Of a stretch of 64,000 nucleotides of DNA, positions 8,637 to 18,387 are shown one piece after another. This DNA is from Pseudomonas sp. PDM14 (GTDB taxonomy: Bacteria; Pseudomonadota; Gammaproteobacteria; Pseudomonadales; Pseudomonadaceae), in NCBI RefSeq assembly GCF_014851905.1, contig NZ_JACVAQ010000002.1, forward strand, positions 558,001-622,000. The letters run 5' to 3'. The position numbers were made by a program, and so were the translations under genes. The notes under the pieces were generated by a model. The model had not been told where the DNA came from and searched no databases. It worked only from the letters and a program-made list of their open reading frames with translations. How positions within the stretch are numbered: position 1 is the first letter of the stretch; every line of letters starts with the position of its first letter.

Positions 8637-9920
8637 TCAGGCGTAATAGTCCACCAGACCGCGCGGCGCGGCACTGTTCGGATTACGGATCTCGCTCATG
8701 CCGGTGAGGACTTCCTCATCGCCACCGTCGCCACCGCGCCCCGAACCTCCCTGACGTCGACCCTCGTCACCATTGCCCTGCCAACCTCGCGCCAGCGACT
8801 GGTCGGAAACGTTGACGTCGAGCTGGCCCATGCCCTGCTGGCTGAACATGTCGCGCAGGCGCTGCATCTGCCCTTCCAGCTGATCACGCACGTTGGCGTT
8901 GGCGCTGATGAAGGTCACTTGGGCGGCCTGGTCCTTGTTCATCTCGATGCGCACTTCCATACGCCCCAATTCTGCCGGGTCGAGCTGGATCTCGGCGGAC
9001 TTGAGGTTCTGGCTGGACAGCCACATCACCCGGTCCACCACTGCCTCGGTCCAAGCGCCCTGCATCGGCACCGGATGCCCCGGCACTACCGGCAGGCGCT
9101 GGGCGACGCTGCTCTGCTGATTGATCGCCTGACTCAGCGCACTGAGCTTGCTGGCGAACGCATCGGCACGCGCATCGCTCTGGTTCTCTCGTAACTCGGG
9201 CACGCTCTCCAGGCCTTCGGCCAGCAGATCCGCCACGGGGATTTCATCCTCGGCACTTTCTTCCGGCGCCGCCTCACCGGCAAAGGCTGCCAGCGCGTTG
9301 GCAAAGCCCTCGGTGGGGCTGACCGCTTTCTCCGCAGCAACCGCCCCCGGGCTCTGCTGCGCAGCCGCAGCGGCCTGATTCTGCGCACCGATCTCCAGTG
9401 CCAGGCGCACACCGGGCAGGCTGTTGAGCATGTCGAGCTCGGGATCATGGCTGGCATCGGTCATGCCTGGCGGCGCCCCTGTGGTGCCAAGCGTGCCACT
9501 CGGCGACAGCAGGTCACTGGTGCTCTCGACCGCGGGCTCGGTTTCTGCGCTGACACCCTCGACGGGCAACTGCCCGTTCATGGCCAGCAACAGCAGCGGG
9601 TCGATCACCTCCTGCTCGCCATCGGCCAGTTCCTCCTCCGGCAACGCATTGCCGCTATCGGCAACGATTGGCTGCTCCGCCGGCGTCTCGGCCTTCGCCG
9701 TGTCGCTTGGCTTGGCCTCGTCACTGCGCTCGTCGCGGGCCTTGGCCGCAGCTTCCTTGCGGTCGGCGGCCTTCGCCTGACGCTCCTTGGCGTAGACCTC
9801 GGCGAAGCTGGAAGCCTCGTTCTTGGCGGGTTCCGGCGCGTTGGCCGGCGCTTTCGTCGCCGAAGCTTTCGGCCTGACGTCAGGCGCCGGCTGAAGCAGG
9901 ATATCGGGTGCGACGGACAT
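8637..9920 (-). CDS. fliK: Flagellar hook-length control protein FliK
   Basis: A 427-residue secreted ruler that measures hook length and triggers the FlhB switch. I start it at 9920 (MSVAPDILLQ) because GGAG lies about 7 bases upstream. Residues ~1-270 are the low-complexity Ala/Glu/Pro-rich ruler region; residues ~290-400 form the conserved C-terminal switch domain, including WLSSQNLKSAEIQLDPAELGRMEVRI. The tail is Gly/Arg-rich. FliK N-termini diverge strongly, so the identification rests on the C-terminal domain and context. It lies downstream of hptB and ahead of the fliL promoter. Confidence 0.95.
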   Translation of the reverse strand: MSVAPDILLQPAPDVRPKASATKAPANAPEPAKNEASSFAEVYAKERQAKAADRKEAAAKARDERSDEAKPSDTAKAETPAEQPIVADSGNALPEEELADGEQEVIDPLLLLAMNGQLPVEGVSAETEPAVESTSDLLSPSGTLGTTGAPPGMTDASHDPELDMLNSLPGVRLALEIGAQNQAAAAAQQSPGAVAAEKAVSPTEGFANALAAFAGEAAPEESAEDEIPVADLLAEGLESVPELRENQSDARADAFASKLSALSQAINQQSSVAQRLPVVPGHPVPMQGAWTEAVVDRVMWLSSQNLKSAEIQLDPAELGRMEVRIEMNKDQAAQVTFISANANVRDQLEGQMQRLRDMFSQQGMGQLDVNVSDQSLARGWQGNGDEGRRQGGSGRGGDGGDEEVLTGMSEIRNPNSAAPRGLVDYYA

Positions 9921-10029
9921 GGGTACTCTCCGTTCAGGGTGGGTCGTACCGGGATATAGCAAGGCCTGGGCCAGGTTTGTCGCCGTGCAGAAAAACCGTG
10001 ATCAGGCAGGCGATGGCACGCGGCAGAAC

Positions 10030-10380
10030 CTAGCGGTAGCGCTGGCGCTCGGCGCGGAAGAGGATGCGCACGATGGCGAACTCACGCTCGATCTGCTCGA
10101 TCAGCGCAGGTACGTCATCGAGTTGTTCGCGACGGGCGGCCTCCTCGAGCTGCTTGCACAGGTTGGCCAGCAGCACCGCGCCCATGTTGCTGCAGCTGCC
10201 CTTGAAACTATGCGCGGCCAGGCGCAGTGCCTGGGCATCGGCACTCTGGCGGGCGGCGACCAAGTGGCGCAGGCGCTCATCGGAGTCGGTCAGGAAGGTA
10301 TCCAGCAGCACCGGATACTCGTCTTCCATGACGTCCTGCAGAGACGCCAGCACCGCGGCATCGAGATGGGAATCGGGCAC
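10030..10380 (-). CDS. hptB: Histidine phosphotransfer protein HptB
   Basis: A 116-residue Hpt domain protein with the phospho-accepting His57 in the context AAHSFKGSCSNMG. In Pseudomonas aeruginosa HptB receives phosphate from several hybrid sensor kinases and passes it to HsbR, affecting swarming, biofilm and the RsmA system; the same role is inferred here because hsbR and hsbA lie directly upstream. The start is GTG at 10380, with GGAG 8 bases before it; the ATG 13 bases further upstream is followed by a stop in its own frame. The C-terminus is rich in Arg. Confidence 0.88.
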   Translation of the reverse strand: MPDSHLDAAVLASLQDVMEDEYPVLLDTFLTDSDERLRHLVAARQSADAQALRLAAHSFKGSCSNMGAVLLANLCKQLEEAARREQLDDVPALIEQIEREFAIVRILFRAERQRYR

Positions 10381-10409
10381 CTGCTCACTCCATGATCAAG
10401 ATGCGCGGA

Positions 10410-12104
10410 TTATGCATGAGCCGGCCAGCAGAACTCCACGTTTACCCCGCGACCATCCGCTGCCCACTCGCAGCTCCAGGTCAATTGACGAATCAGGCGC
10501 AGGCCACGGCCACGCAGGCTTTGCGGCGCATGCTCAAGGTCCATTGCCGCGGCAACATCGAAGCCGCCACCGCTGTCCTCGATGTGAATCTTCAGACAGC
10601 CGAGATCAGGGCGCTGGAGCAGTTCGAGGTTGAAACGCACGTAACCGTCCTGCAGCGCCTGCAGGCGTTGTGTGCGCTCCTGGTAGTAGCGGGCGAAGCC
10701 TTCGGCACTGCACTTGAGCGAGGAATCCAGGCCCAGTACGCCATGCTCCAGCGCATTGGAATAAAGCTCGGCCAGCACCGTATAGAGCGGGCCTGCCTGG
10801 GCGCGCAGGCCTTGCACCTCCAGCAGCAACTGCAGGAGGAATGGCAACGGATTGAAGCGTTTGAGCGTCTCGGCACGGAATTCGAAACTGGCGGACCAGT
10901 CCAGCGGGCTGCTCTGCCCGCTGTCGGAGAACACCAGCGGTGGTCGGTTGAGCGCGCCCTCCTCGACCAGGCACAACTCGATCATGCTGACGTCGTCCTG
11001 GGCCTCGCCGCGGAATGCGACCAGTGCCTGCTGGATATCGTCGAACAGCCGTTGCGGGGCGTGCTGGTTGTCGAAGACCGCCTGCAGGCGCTCCTCACCG
11101 AACAGCTCACCCTGGGCGTTGCAAGCCTCGAGAATGCCGTCGGAAAGGAGGAACAGCCGATCGCCCTCCTCCAGCGGATAAACCTCGTAGGCGTCATTGA
11201 AACGGCTCGACTCCAGCACGCCCAAGGGCAGGTGCCGCGACATCAGGCGCACCCGCTCGCCATTGGCCGCCCGCAGCAGATAGCCATCGGGCAGGCCGCC
11301 GTTCCACACTTCGACCACTCGCCGCTGGAAACTCAGGCTGAGCAGCGTCGCACAGCAGAACACGCCAACCGGCAGGATGCGCTTAAGCTTGGCATTCATC
11401 TCGCGAAGGATTTCCGCGATGGAAAACCCTTTCGCCGTCATGCCGTAGAACACTTCGGCCAGCGGCATGGCGCCAATCGCCGCCGGCAGGCCATGCCCGG
11501 TGAAATCGCCGAGCAGCACGTGCATGTCGCCCGACGGCTTGAACGCGGCGAGCAGCAGGTCGCCGTTGAACAGGGCAAAAGGCGACTGCAGATAACGGAT
11601 GTTCGGCGCGTTGAGGCAGCCGGAGTGCGCGACCTTGTCGAACACCGCCTTGGCCACGCGCTGCTCGGTGAGCAGATGTTCGTTGTGCTTGGCGATCAGG
11701 TCGCGCTGGCGCAGCACGGTGTCCTGCAGGCGCCGCAGGCGATCCATGGCGCGGATCTTGGCTTCGAGGATGGTGCGGTTGTAAGGCTTGGCGAGGAAGT
11801 CGTCACCGGCCTCCAGGCAGCGCACCAGGCCTTCACTCTCGGTCAGCGAGGTGAGGAAGATGATCGGTACCAGTGCCTCACCGGCCGCGGCCTTGATCCG
11901 CTCGGCAGCCTCGAAGCCATCCATCAGCGGCATCAACGCATCCATCAGCACCAGCTGTGGCCGCTCCTGCTCGAACAGCGCAACGGCCTCCAGGCCGTTG
12001 CTGGCGGTGAGCACGCGGTGCCCCTGGCGATTGACGATGGTGGACAGCAGCATCCTGTCCGCGGCGTTGTCCTCGGCAATCAGGATGGCCAGGCGCCCGG
12101 GCAT
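10410..12104 (-). CDS. hsbR: Response regulator with PP2C phosphatase and anti-sigma kinase domains, HsbR
   Basis: A 564-residue protein with three domains: a receiver at ~1-125 (acidic pocket around ED at 11-12, phospho-acceptor Asp55, Lys in FLAKPYN), a SpoIIE/PP2C-type phosphatase at ~170-375 (metal-binding context GDFTGHG and LLSDGILEA), and a C-terminal GHKL ATPase domain resembling an anti-sigma kinase at ~430-564 (SNALEHGV, EDSGGGFD, GRGLRLI). In P. aeruginosa HsbR sets the phosphorylation state of HsbA. I chose the ATG at 12104, 5 bases after the hsbA stop, because the receiver begins there; an open frame further upstream overlaps hsbA and lacks family sequence. hptB follows. Confidence 0.9.
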   Translation of the reverse strand: MPGRLAILIAEDNAADRMLLSTIVNRQGHRVLTASNGLEAVALFEQERPQLVLMDALMPLMDGFEAAERIKAAAGEALVPIIFLTSLTESEGLVRCLEAGDDFLAKPYNRTILEAKIRAMDRLRRLQDTVLRQRDLIAKHNEHLLTEQRVAKAVFDKVAHSGCLNAPNIRYLQSPFALFNGDLLLAAFKPSGDMHVLLGDFTGHGLPAAIGAMPLAEVFYGMTAKGFSIAEILREMNAKLKRILPVGVFCCATLLSLSFQRRVVEVWNGGLPDGYLLRAANGERVRLMSRHLPLGVLESSRFNDAYEVYPLEEGDRLFLLSDGILEACNAQGELFGEERLQAVFDNQHAPQRLFDDIQQALVAFRGEAQDDVSMIELCLVEEGALNRPPLVFSDSGQSSPLDWSASFEFRAETLKRFNPLPFLLQLLLEVQGLRAQAGPLYTVLAELYSNALEHGVLGLDSSLKCSAEGFARYYQERTQRLQALQDGYVRFNLELLQRPDLGCLKIHIEDSGGGFDVAAAMDLEHAPQSLRGRGLRLIRQLTWSCEWAADGRGVNVEFCWPAHA

Positions 12105-12109
12105 GGCAG

Positions 12110-12415
12110 TCAGCCGATCTGGAACAGTTGTTCGAAGTTGGAGATAGAGAGGATCTTGCGCACATCGGGGTTGCAGTTGATCAGGCTGATGCGCGCATGA
12201 TCGCCGCCGGCATGGTCGCGCAGCAGCAGGAGCATGCCCAGCGCGGAGCTGTCGAGATAGGTCGCACCCTGCAGGTCGACCAGGTAGCGCTTGGGTGTGA
12301 TGTTCACCCGCTCGTAGGCATCGCGAAATTCCTGATGCGCGGAGAAATCGAAGCGCCCCTGAATCTGGATGGTCAGTTCCTGGCCATCGCTCGAGGGCAG
12401 CGCGGTGATCGTCAT
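12110..12415 (-). CDS. hsbA: Anti-sigma factor antagonist (STAS domain) HsbA
   Basis: A 101-residue STAS-domain protein with the phosphorylatable Ser in the motif YLDSSALGMLLLL. In P. aeruginosa, HsbA binds the anti-sigma factor FlgM when unphosphorylated and the diguanylate cyclase HsbD when phosphorylated, linking flagella to biofilm formation. The start at 12415 (MTITALPSSDG) has AAGGAG 7 bases upstream. The gene sits after fliJ and before its regulator hsbR; the assignment uses the conserved trio as well as the sequence. Confidence 0.9.
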   Translation of the reverse strand: MTITALPSSDGQELTIQIQGRFDFSAHQEFRDAYERVNITPKRYLVDLQGATYLDSSALGMLLLLRDHAGGDHARISLINCNPDVRKILSISNFEQLFQIG

Positions 12416-12491
12416 GGAGCACTCCTTGTCTGTGATGCGTGCTGTTCTGCGGACAGATTTAGCATTGGTGGCAAATGGCGGCAACCACCGC

Positions 12492-12941
12492 TCAGTATTG
12501 ATCGCGAGCCGGCAGGCGTTGAGACAGTTCGTCGAGCAGTTTCTGCTCACGTTTGTCTTCGGCGATACGGGCTTCTTCGATGTAACGCTGGACCAGCTTG
12601 CGCAGGCCTTCCAGACGAGCATAGCGCTGCTGCCAGAGTGCGCGAGCCTTGGCCAGATTGTCGCGGTGCCAGTTGACGCTCTGCAGCTGCTGGCCGATGG
12701 CGGTTTCCAGCTGCGAGAGGAAGCGTTGATAGTTCATCAGCCACTGCCCGGAAACGCCGTGGCGGCCTTCGTTGATCCATTGTTGCTGATAGTCGCCGCG
12801 GTAGCGCTCCAGCTCGCTGAGCTGCAGTTCTGCCTTGCCCAGCAGGCCTTGGCAGTGGCCGAGCTGGCGCGCGGCTTCACGCTCAGCGCGCTCGGCCATG
12901 TCGATGACCGGCGCCAGGCGCGCGGCACGGCTGTTAGCCAT
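12492..12941 (-). CDS. fliJ: Flagellar export chaperone escort FliJ
   Basis: A 149-residue, almost entirely helical coiled-coil protein rich in Gln, Arg, Leu and Glu, starting MANSRAARLAPVID. FliJ forms the stalk of the FliI ATPase ring, contacts FlhA and recycles export chaperones. Length is typical. It starts 3 bases after the fliI stop and closes the fliEFGHIJ series; the hsb genes follow after a 76-base gap. Confidence 0.95.
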   Translation of the reverse strand: MANSRAARLAPVIDMAERAEREAARQLGHCQGLLGKAELQLSELERYRGDYQQQWINEGRHGVSGQWLMNYQRFLSQLETAIGQQLQSVNWHRDNLAKARALWQQRYARLEGLRKLVQRYIEEARIAEDKREQKLLDELSQRLPARDQY

Positions 12942-12944
12942 TCA

Positions 12945-14306
12945 TCAGGCGCCCGGAGCCGAAGGGTTGAGCACCTGCGCCAGTTGCGCGGCGCTGTCGG
13001 CCATGCTCTCGCTTTCGCGTAGGCCCTGGCGCAGGTAACGCGCCATCGCAGGCTGGCGGGCGATGGCCAGGTCGGTGTCGGGATCGCCACCCGGCACGTA
13101 GGCACCGACGCTGATCAGGTCGCGGCTCTGCTGGTAGCGCGACCACAGCTGCTTGAAGCGCTGGGCCATGCGCATGTGCTCCGGGCTGACCACCTGGGGC
13201 ATGACCCGGCTGATCGAGGCCTCGATGTCGATGGCCGGATAATGGCCTTCCTCGGCCAGCCGCCGGGACAGCACGAAGTGGCCGTCGAGCACGCCGCGCG
13301 CGGCGTCGGCAATCGGGTCCTGCTGGTCATCACCCTCGGAGAGGACGGTGTAGAAGGCGGTGATCGAGCCACCGCCGGCCTCGGCATTGCCGGCCCGCTC
13401 GACCAGGCGCGGCAAACGGGCGAATACCGATGGCGGATAACCCTTGGTCGCCGGGGGCTCGCCGATGGCCAGGGCGATCTCGCGCTGGGCCTGGGCGAAA
13501 CGGGTCAGCGAGTCCATCAGCAGCAGCACGTTCTTGCCCTTGTCGCGGAAGTACTCGGCGATCCGCGTGCAGTACATGGCTGCGCGCAGGCGCATCAGCG
13601 GCGCGTCGTCCGCAGGCGAGGCCACCACCACCGAGCGCTTGATGCCCTCCTCGCCGAGGATTTCCTCGATGAACTCCTTGACCTCGCGACCGCGCTCACC
13701 GATCAGTCCGACCACGATGATCTCGGCCTCGGTGAAGCGCGTCATCATGCCCAGCAGCACCGATTTACCCACACCGGTGCCGGCGAACAGACCCAGCCGC
13801 TGGCCACGGCCGACGGTGAGCAGGCCGTTGATGCTGCGGATGCCGACATCCAGTGGTACGTGAATCGGATCGCGGTTGAGCGGGTTGATGGTCGGCCCAT
13901 CCATCGGCACCCAGTCCTCGGCCTTCATCCCGCCCTTGCCATCGAGGGCCCGCCCGGCGCCATCCAGCACGCGGCCCAGCATCGACATGCCCATGGGCAG
14001 ACGGCCGGTATCCGGCAGCGGCACTACGCGCGCGCCCGGCGCGATGCCGGCCAGGCTGCCGACGGGCATCAGGTAGATCTTGCCGGAGGAAAAACCCATC
14101 ACCTCGGCCTCGACCTGCACCGGGTGGTAACTGTCGTCATTGATCACCAGGCAACGGCTGCCCAGCGCAGCGCGCAGGCCCTCGGCTTCCAGGGTGAGGC
14201 CGACCATGCGCAGCAGGCGACCTTCGACCACCGGCTGACTGGGTAGCTCGATCGCCTCAGCGTAACCCGCCAGGCGTTTGGCAAAGCTGACGCGCTCAAG
14301 GCGCAT
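12945..14306 (-). CDS. fliI: Flagellum-specific ATPase FliI
   Basis: A 453-residue F1-beta-like ATPase that powers and times flagellar protein export at the base of the basal body. The Walker A motif GTGVGKS (Lys181) and the Walker B region [20 protein letters not shown] are intact. Its start overlaps the end of fliH by 11 bases, consistent with FliH being its stoichiometric regulator. No anomalies. Confidence 0.98.
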   Translation of the reverse strand: MRLERVSFAKRLAGYAEAIELPSQPVVEGRLLRMVGLTLEAEGLRAALGSRCLVINDDSYHPVQVEAEVMGFSSGKIYLMPVGSLAGIAPGARVVPLPDTGRLPMGMSMLGRVLDGAGRALDGKGGMKAEDWVPMDGPTINPLNRDPIHVPLDVGIRSINGLLTVGRGQRLGLFAGTGVGKSVLLGMMTRFTEAEIIVVGLIGERGREVKEFIEEILGEEGIKRSVVVASPADDAPLMRLRAAMYCTRIAEYFRDKGKNVLLLMDSLTRFAQAQREIALAIGEPPATKGYPPSVFARLPRLVERAGNAEAGGGSITAFYTVLSEGDDQQDPIADAARGVLDGHFVLSRRLAEEGHYPAIDIEASISRVMPQVVSPEHMRMAQRFKQLWSRYQQSRDLISVGAYVPGGDPDTDLAIARQPAMARYLRQGLRESESMADSAAQLAQVLNPSAPGA

Positions 14307-15075
14307 GGTTGGCGTCCAGATCGACGGCGATATCCGCCTCCGGCGGGTTGGTGGCCTGTGAGCGTTGCTGGTCGAAGAGCTGCTTCAGGGCCAACGCCAG
14401 GCGCGTTTCCGCCGTTGCATCAATGCGGCTCTGCTCGCTCTCGACGCGACAACCTCCTGGTTGCAGGGCGTCGTCTTCAAGAATCCGCCAGCTTTCCTCA
14501 TGCCGCTCGCGCAGGGCTTTGACCAGGTCGAAGTCCTGGGGATTGATGTGGATGCGCACGTTGCTCGCGCCCATCGGCAGCAGCTTGAGCGCCTCGCGCA
14601 GTACATGGCGGATTTGGCTGGAGTCGGTGGACAGTTCGCGCTGGATGATCTGCCGCGTCATCTGGCTTACGAGATTGATCAGCCCCTGCTCGACGGCCTG
14701 GTCCTGCTCGGCGATAGGCTCGAACAGCTGGGTCATCACCTGCTCGAGCTGAGCGACCTTGCCCTGCAGCAGTGTGTCGGCCTCCTGCTTGGCCTTGAGC
14801 TGGCCAGCCCGGAAACCGTCCTTCTCGCCCGTGGCGAAGCCCTCGTTGTAAGCGTCCTGGCGGATCGCCTCGACCTCGTCGAGCGTCAGCGGTTTGACTT
14901 CCTCGACGGCGACGTCCTCGACCTGCGAGATCGGCTCCGGCTCGGCCTGTTGCGGCTCGGGCTCCGGCTCGGGAGCGGCCTCCACCGCGGGGTCGAAACT
15001 GGGCAACGCCCAGCGGTCGAAACCACTCACGTCCTTCGCGCGAATCAGTTCGCTGGGAGCTTCCTTGGGGGCCAT
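14296..15075 (-). CDS. fliH: Flagellar export ATPase regulator FliH
   Basis: A 259-residue soluble protein that binds FliI and anchors it to the C-ring. The N-terminal ~65 residues are acidic with Pro/Glu-rich runs; ~75-125 form a helical stalk with spaced glycines ([16 protein letters not shown]), and the C-terminal domain (~130-235) resembles the peripheral stalk of F/V-type ATPases. It is the expected length and overlaps fliI. Confidence 0.95.
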   Translation of the reverse strand: MAPKEAPSELIRAKDVSGFDRWALPSFDPAVEAAPEPEPEPQQAEPEPISQVEDVAVEEVKPLTLDEVEAIRQDAYNEGFATGEKDGFRAGQLKAKQEADTLLQGKVAQLEQVMTQLFEPIAEQDQAVEQGLINLVSQMTRQIIQRELSTDSSQIRHVLREALKLLPMGASNVRIHINPQDFDLVKALRERHEESWRILEDDALQPGGCRVESEQSRIDATAETRLALALKQLFDQQRSQATNPPEADIAVDLDANHAP

Positions 15076-15091
15076 GCTGGGATTCCGCCGC

Positions 15092-16108
15092 TTAGATCAT
15101 CGCCTCGCCGCCAGCCCCGCCGAGAACGATCTCGCCGGATTCGGCCATGCGACGGGCAATGGTGAGAATTTCCTTCTGTGCGGTCTCGACATCGCTGACG
15201 CGCACCGGGCCCTTGGCCTCGAGGTCGTCGCGCAGCAGTTCGGCAGCACGTTTGGACATGTTCTTGAAGACCTTTTCCTTGATGCCATCGTCGGCGCCCT
15301 TGAGCGCCAGCACCAGCACGTCGGAAGACACCTCGCGCAGCAGCGCCTGGATACCGCGGTCGTCGACGTCGGCCAGGTTGTCGAAGACGAACATCAGGTC
15401 CTCGATCTGGCTGGACAGGTCTTCGTCCACCTCGCGAATCGAGTCCATCAGCTGACCCTCCATCGAGCTGTCGAGGAAGTTCATGATGTCCGCTGCGCGC
15501 TTGACGCCGCCAAGGGTGGCGCGGGTGGTGTTGGCACTGCCGGAGAACTGCTTCTCCAGAATCAGGTTGAGTTCCTTGAGCGCGGCCGGCTGCACGGTGT
15601 TCAGCGAGGACACGCGCAGGACGATATCCAGGCGTACCTTGTGGTCAAAGTGACTGAGCACTTCGCCAGCCTGGTCCGGGTCGAGGTAAGCCACGACGAT
15701 GGCCTGGATCTGCGGGTGCTCGTAACGGATCACGTCCGCCACGGCGCGCGGCTCCATCCACTTCAGGCTGTCCAGCCCGCTGGTACTGCCACCAAGCAGG
15801 ATGCGGTCGATGAGGTTGCCGGCTTTGTCTTCGCCCAGAGCCTGGGTGAGCATCTTGCGAATGTAACCGTCGGCACCGACGCCCAGGCTGGTCTGGTCGC
15901 CGACGATCTCGACGAACTCGCCCATCACCTGCTCGACCTGCTCGCGGTGCACGTTGCGCATGCCGGCCATGGCCACGCCGACGCGCTGCACTTCCTTCGG
16001 CCCGAGATGACGCAGCACCTGGGCGGCATCGGTCTCGCCGAGGGACAGCAGGAGAATGGCGGCCTTGTCGACCTTGCTCAGCTTGGCGGTGGCGCGATTG
16101 TCATTCAT
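15092..16108 (-). CDS. fliG: Flagellar motor switch protein FliG
   Basis: A 338-residue C-ring protein that transmits torque from the stators. The N-terminal domain binding FliF starts around DKAAILLLSLGETDAAQVLRHL, the middle armadillo domain includes the FliM-binding EHPQ motif near residue 130, and the charged C-terminal torque helix lies around residues 285-305 (RAAELLRDDLEAKGPVRVSD). Length is usual. The start overlaps the fliF stop by 8 bases. Confidence 0.98.
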   Translation of the reverse strand: MNDNRATAKLSKVDKAAILLLSLGETDAAQVLRHLGPKEVQRVGVAMAGMRNVHREQVEQVMGEFVEIVGDQTSLGVGADGYIRKMLTQALGEDKAGNLIDRILLGGSTSGLDSLKWMEPRAVADVIRYEHPQIQAIVVAYLDPDQAGEVLSHFDHKVRLDIVLRVSSLNTVQPAALKELNLILEKQFSGSANTTRATLGGVKRAADIMNFLDSSMEGQLMDSIREVDEDLSSQIEDLMFVFDNLADVDDRGIQALLREVSSDVLVLALKGADDGIKEKVFKNMSKRAAELLRDDLEAKGPVRVSDVETAQKEILTIARRMAESGEIVLGGAGGEAMI

Positions 16109-17897
16109 CGGCGTTGATCCAATCTTTCACGACTTGGGCGACGCGGCCCGGATCTTCCGCCACCAGACTCTTGATGGCGTTCAGTTGCGCATCATACCCC
16201 TCCGAGGGGCTCGGCAGCAGGATGCTTTGCGGGCCACCGAGGCTGACCCGATCAGAGGCCAGCTCGCCTTCCAGGCCGCCCATTTCACCCAGTTCGACAT
16301 CGCCATCACGGCCACCAGAACCGGCAGCACCTTTGCCACCGTTGGTGATGTTGTTGAGCACCGGGCGCAGCACGAACAGCACAAGAATAAGGATCAGCAA
16401 AGCCGGGAATAGTTGCTTGAGCAGCCCCATGGCCATCAGGAACAGCTCGCTCTGGTACCACGGGGTCTCGAAGACTTCGCCCACCTCGGTGGTGAATGCG
16501 CTGTTGATCACGCTGACGCTGTCGCCACGGCTCGCATCGAAGCCGACGGCATCCTGCACCAGGCGGGTGAAGCGCTCCAGCTCGGCGGCACTCCACGGCA
16601 CACGGGTGGACTCGCCGCTCTCGGCATTGATGCTGACACGGTCATCCAGCACCACGGCAACCGACAGGCGCTTCAGGCGGCCTTGCTGCTGCTTGGTGTG
16701 GCTGATCGAACGGTCCAGCTCGAAGTTGCGCGTGGACTGTTCACGCTTGTCCGCCGGGTACGGCGCCAGCATGGGTTGGCCGGTGGCCGGATCGGTGATC
16801 TGCTGGCCGTTGGAGTCCAGCAGCGGTTGCCCAGCGGCAACCGGGCCGGCAGGCGCGGGAGCCGCGGCGGCAGCCTGTTGCGGAGCCGAAGCGGCACCTG
16901 GCGGCTGGTTGCTGACGGCACCCGGCACGCCCTGCGGCGGCAAGCTGCTGGTGCGCTGTTCGTTGACCTGCTGTTCGCTGCGCAGCGCCGGTTGGTCCGG
17001 GTTGAACATTTCCGAGGTCGACTCGACCGCGCTGAAGTCCACGTCGGCCGAAACTTCGGCCTTGTAACGGCCATTGCCCAGCACCGGCTGCAGGATGTTG
17101 TGCACGCGCTGGGTAAACAGGGTTTCCATGCGGCGGCTGTAGTCGAACTGCTTGCCGGCCACGCTCAGCTCGGACATTTCCTGCTGGTCGGAGAGCAGGT
17201 TGCCCTTCTGGTCGACCACGGTGACTTGCGATTTGGTCAGCTCCGGCACGCTGGTGGCAACCAGGTTGATGATCGCCATCACCTGGCTCGGCTCCAGCGC
17301 ACGACCGGGATACAGCTCGACCAGCACCGAGGCACTGGGCTTGCGCTCGTCACGGACGAACACCGAGCTCTTCGGGATCGCCAGGTGCACACGGGCGCCC
17401 TTGACGTTATTCAGGCTCGACACGGTGCGTGCCAGCTCACCCTCGAGCCCTCGGCGATAACGAGTGGCTTCCATGAATTGGCTGGTGCCCAGGCCTTGCT
17501 CCTGGTCGAGGATTTCAAAGCCGACATTGCCATCGCTCGGCGCGACGCCGGCAGCGGCGAGGCGCATGCGCGCACGGCCGAGGTCTTCGGACTTGACCAG
17601 CAGAGCGCCGGAGTTCGGCTCGACGGTGTAAGCGATATCGGCGGCGGTGAGAATCTCCACCACCTGATTGGTATCCATGCCCGACAGATTCGCCAGCAGC
17701 GGGCGATAATCCGGCTGCTGCGACCAGAGCACCACGGCAAATCCGATGGCCACACTGGCAGCCAGACCGACCAACAGGCCGACCTGACGCAGCATGCTCA
17801 TCTGCGAGAGGTTTTCCAGGAATGCCAGCCCGAACAGCGGCTTCTTCTCACCGGAGCCGGTAGTGGCGGGCACGTTTGCAGCGACTGCTTCAGCCAT
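16101..17897 (-). CDS. fliF: Flagellar MS-ring protein FliF
   Basis: A 598-residue inner-membrane ring protein. There are two membrane helices, one near residues 38-58 (QVGLLVGLAASVAIGFAVVLW) and one near 470-495, enclosing the periplasmic ring-building domains; the C-terminal ~45 residues bind FliG. A Pro/Ala/Gln-rich linker occurs at ~325-375. It follows fliE by 15 bases and overlaps fliG, as in the standard operon. Confidence 0.98.
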   Translation of the reverse strand: MAEAVAANVPATTGSGEKKPLFGLAFLENLSQMSMLRQVGLLVGLAASVAIGFAVVLWSQQPDYRPLLANLSGMDTNQVVEILTAADIAYTVEPNSGALLVKSEDLGRARMRLAAAGVAPSDGNVGFEILDQEQGLGTSQFMEATRYRRGLEGELARTVSSLNNVKGARVHLAIPKSSVFVRDERKPSASVLVELYPGRALEPSQVMAIINLVATSVPELTKSQVTVVDQKGNLLSDQQEMSELSVAGKQFDYSRRMETLFTQRVHNILQPVLGNGRYKAEVSADVDFSAVESTSEMFNPDQPALRSEQQVNEQRTSSLPPQGVPGAVSNQPPGAASAPQQAAAAAPAPAGPVAAGQPLLDSNGQQITDPATGQPMLAPYPADKREQSTRNFELDRSISHTKQQQGRLKRLSVAVVLDDRVSINAESGESTRVPWSAAELERFTRLVQDAVGFDASRGDSVSVINSAFTTEVGEVFETPWYQSELFLMAMGLLKQLFPALLILILVLFVLRPVLNNITNGGKGAAGSGGRDGDVELGEMGGLEGELASDRVSLGGPQSILLPSPSEGYDAQLNAIKSLVAEDPGRVAQVVKDWINADE

Positions 17898-17912
17898 GAG
17901 TCAATTCCGCCC

Positions 17913-18248
17913 TTAAACCGGCATCTGCATGATGTCTTGGTACGCCTGAACCAGCTTGTTGCGCACCTGGGTCATCGCCTGGAAGGAAACGCTGGCTTTC
18001 TGCGACGCGATCATCACATCAGTGATATCCACGCCGCTCTGGCCCATCTCGAAGGCCGACGCCAGCTGCCCGGACGCCTGCTGCGTCTCGCTGACCTTGT
18101 TCACTGCCTGCCCCAGCATCTCCGAGAAGCTCGGCGCACCTGGCTCCGGCGCAGCGCTGATCATGGCCGGCCTGGACTTGGCCATGGCATCCATCTGCAT
18201 GGAGCGCATTTCCAACATCAGACGATTGAATTCGATACCTTGGCTCAT
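17913..18248 (-). CDS. fliE: Flagellar MS-ring/rod junction protein FliE
   Basis: A 111-residue protein joining the MS ring to the proximal rod, ending in the conserved helix [28 protein letters not shown] 6 bases upstream of the ATG is a strong ribosome-binding site. It is the first gene of the fliEFGHIJ operon, 55 bases below a perfect sigma-54 box. Confidence 0.97.
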   Translation of the reverse strand: MSQGIEFNRLMLEMRSMQMDAMAKSRPAMISAAPEPGAPSFSEMLGQAVNKVSETQQASGQLASAFEMGQSGVDITDVMIASQKASVSFQAMTQVRNKLVQAYQDIMQMPV

Positions 18249-18302
18249 GATCTTCCTCCGACCGCAATATTTTGACGCTGCGCGGCTCTATACGGAGGTA
18301 TT

Positions 18303-18318
18303 TGCAACAAGGGTGCCA
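18303..18318 (-). promoter_or_regulatory. Sigma-54 promoter of the fliE operon
   Basis: The minus strand reads TGGCACCCTTGTTGCA, a full match to TGGCAC-N5-TTGC, 55 bases from the fliE start and just past the fleR terminator on the transcription path. FleR-dependent control is expected from the known Pseudomonas hierarchy but cannot be seen in the sequence. Confidence 0.88.
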
Positions 18319-18334
18319 AATCTGCAGGCAGGCA

Positions 18335-18357
18335 AAGGCCCGCACGGGGCGGGCCTT
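18335..18357 (-). terminator. Intrinsic terminator after fleSR
   Basis: A 9-base inverted repeat (AAGGCCCGC at 18335-18343 and its complement at 18349-18357) about 30 bases beyond the fleR stop, ending in a short T run. It separates fleSR from the fliE promoter. Confidence 0.7.
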
Positions 18358-18387
18358 GGGATAGGACGTTGAAGCGTCGGGATGGCG

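Noticed and set aside
10392..12200. A 602-codon plus-strand open frame opposite hsbR
   Set aside because: High-G+C antisense frame; the minus strand carries a complete three-domain regulator.
16413..18275. A 620-codon plus-strand open frame opposite fliF
   Set aside because: Antisense shadow of fliF and fliE; composition is not protein-like.
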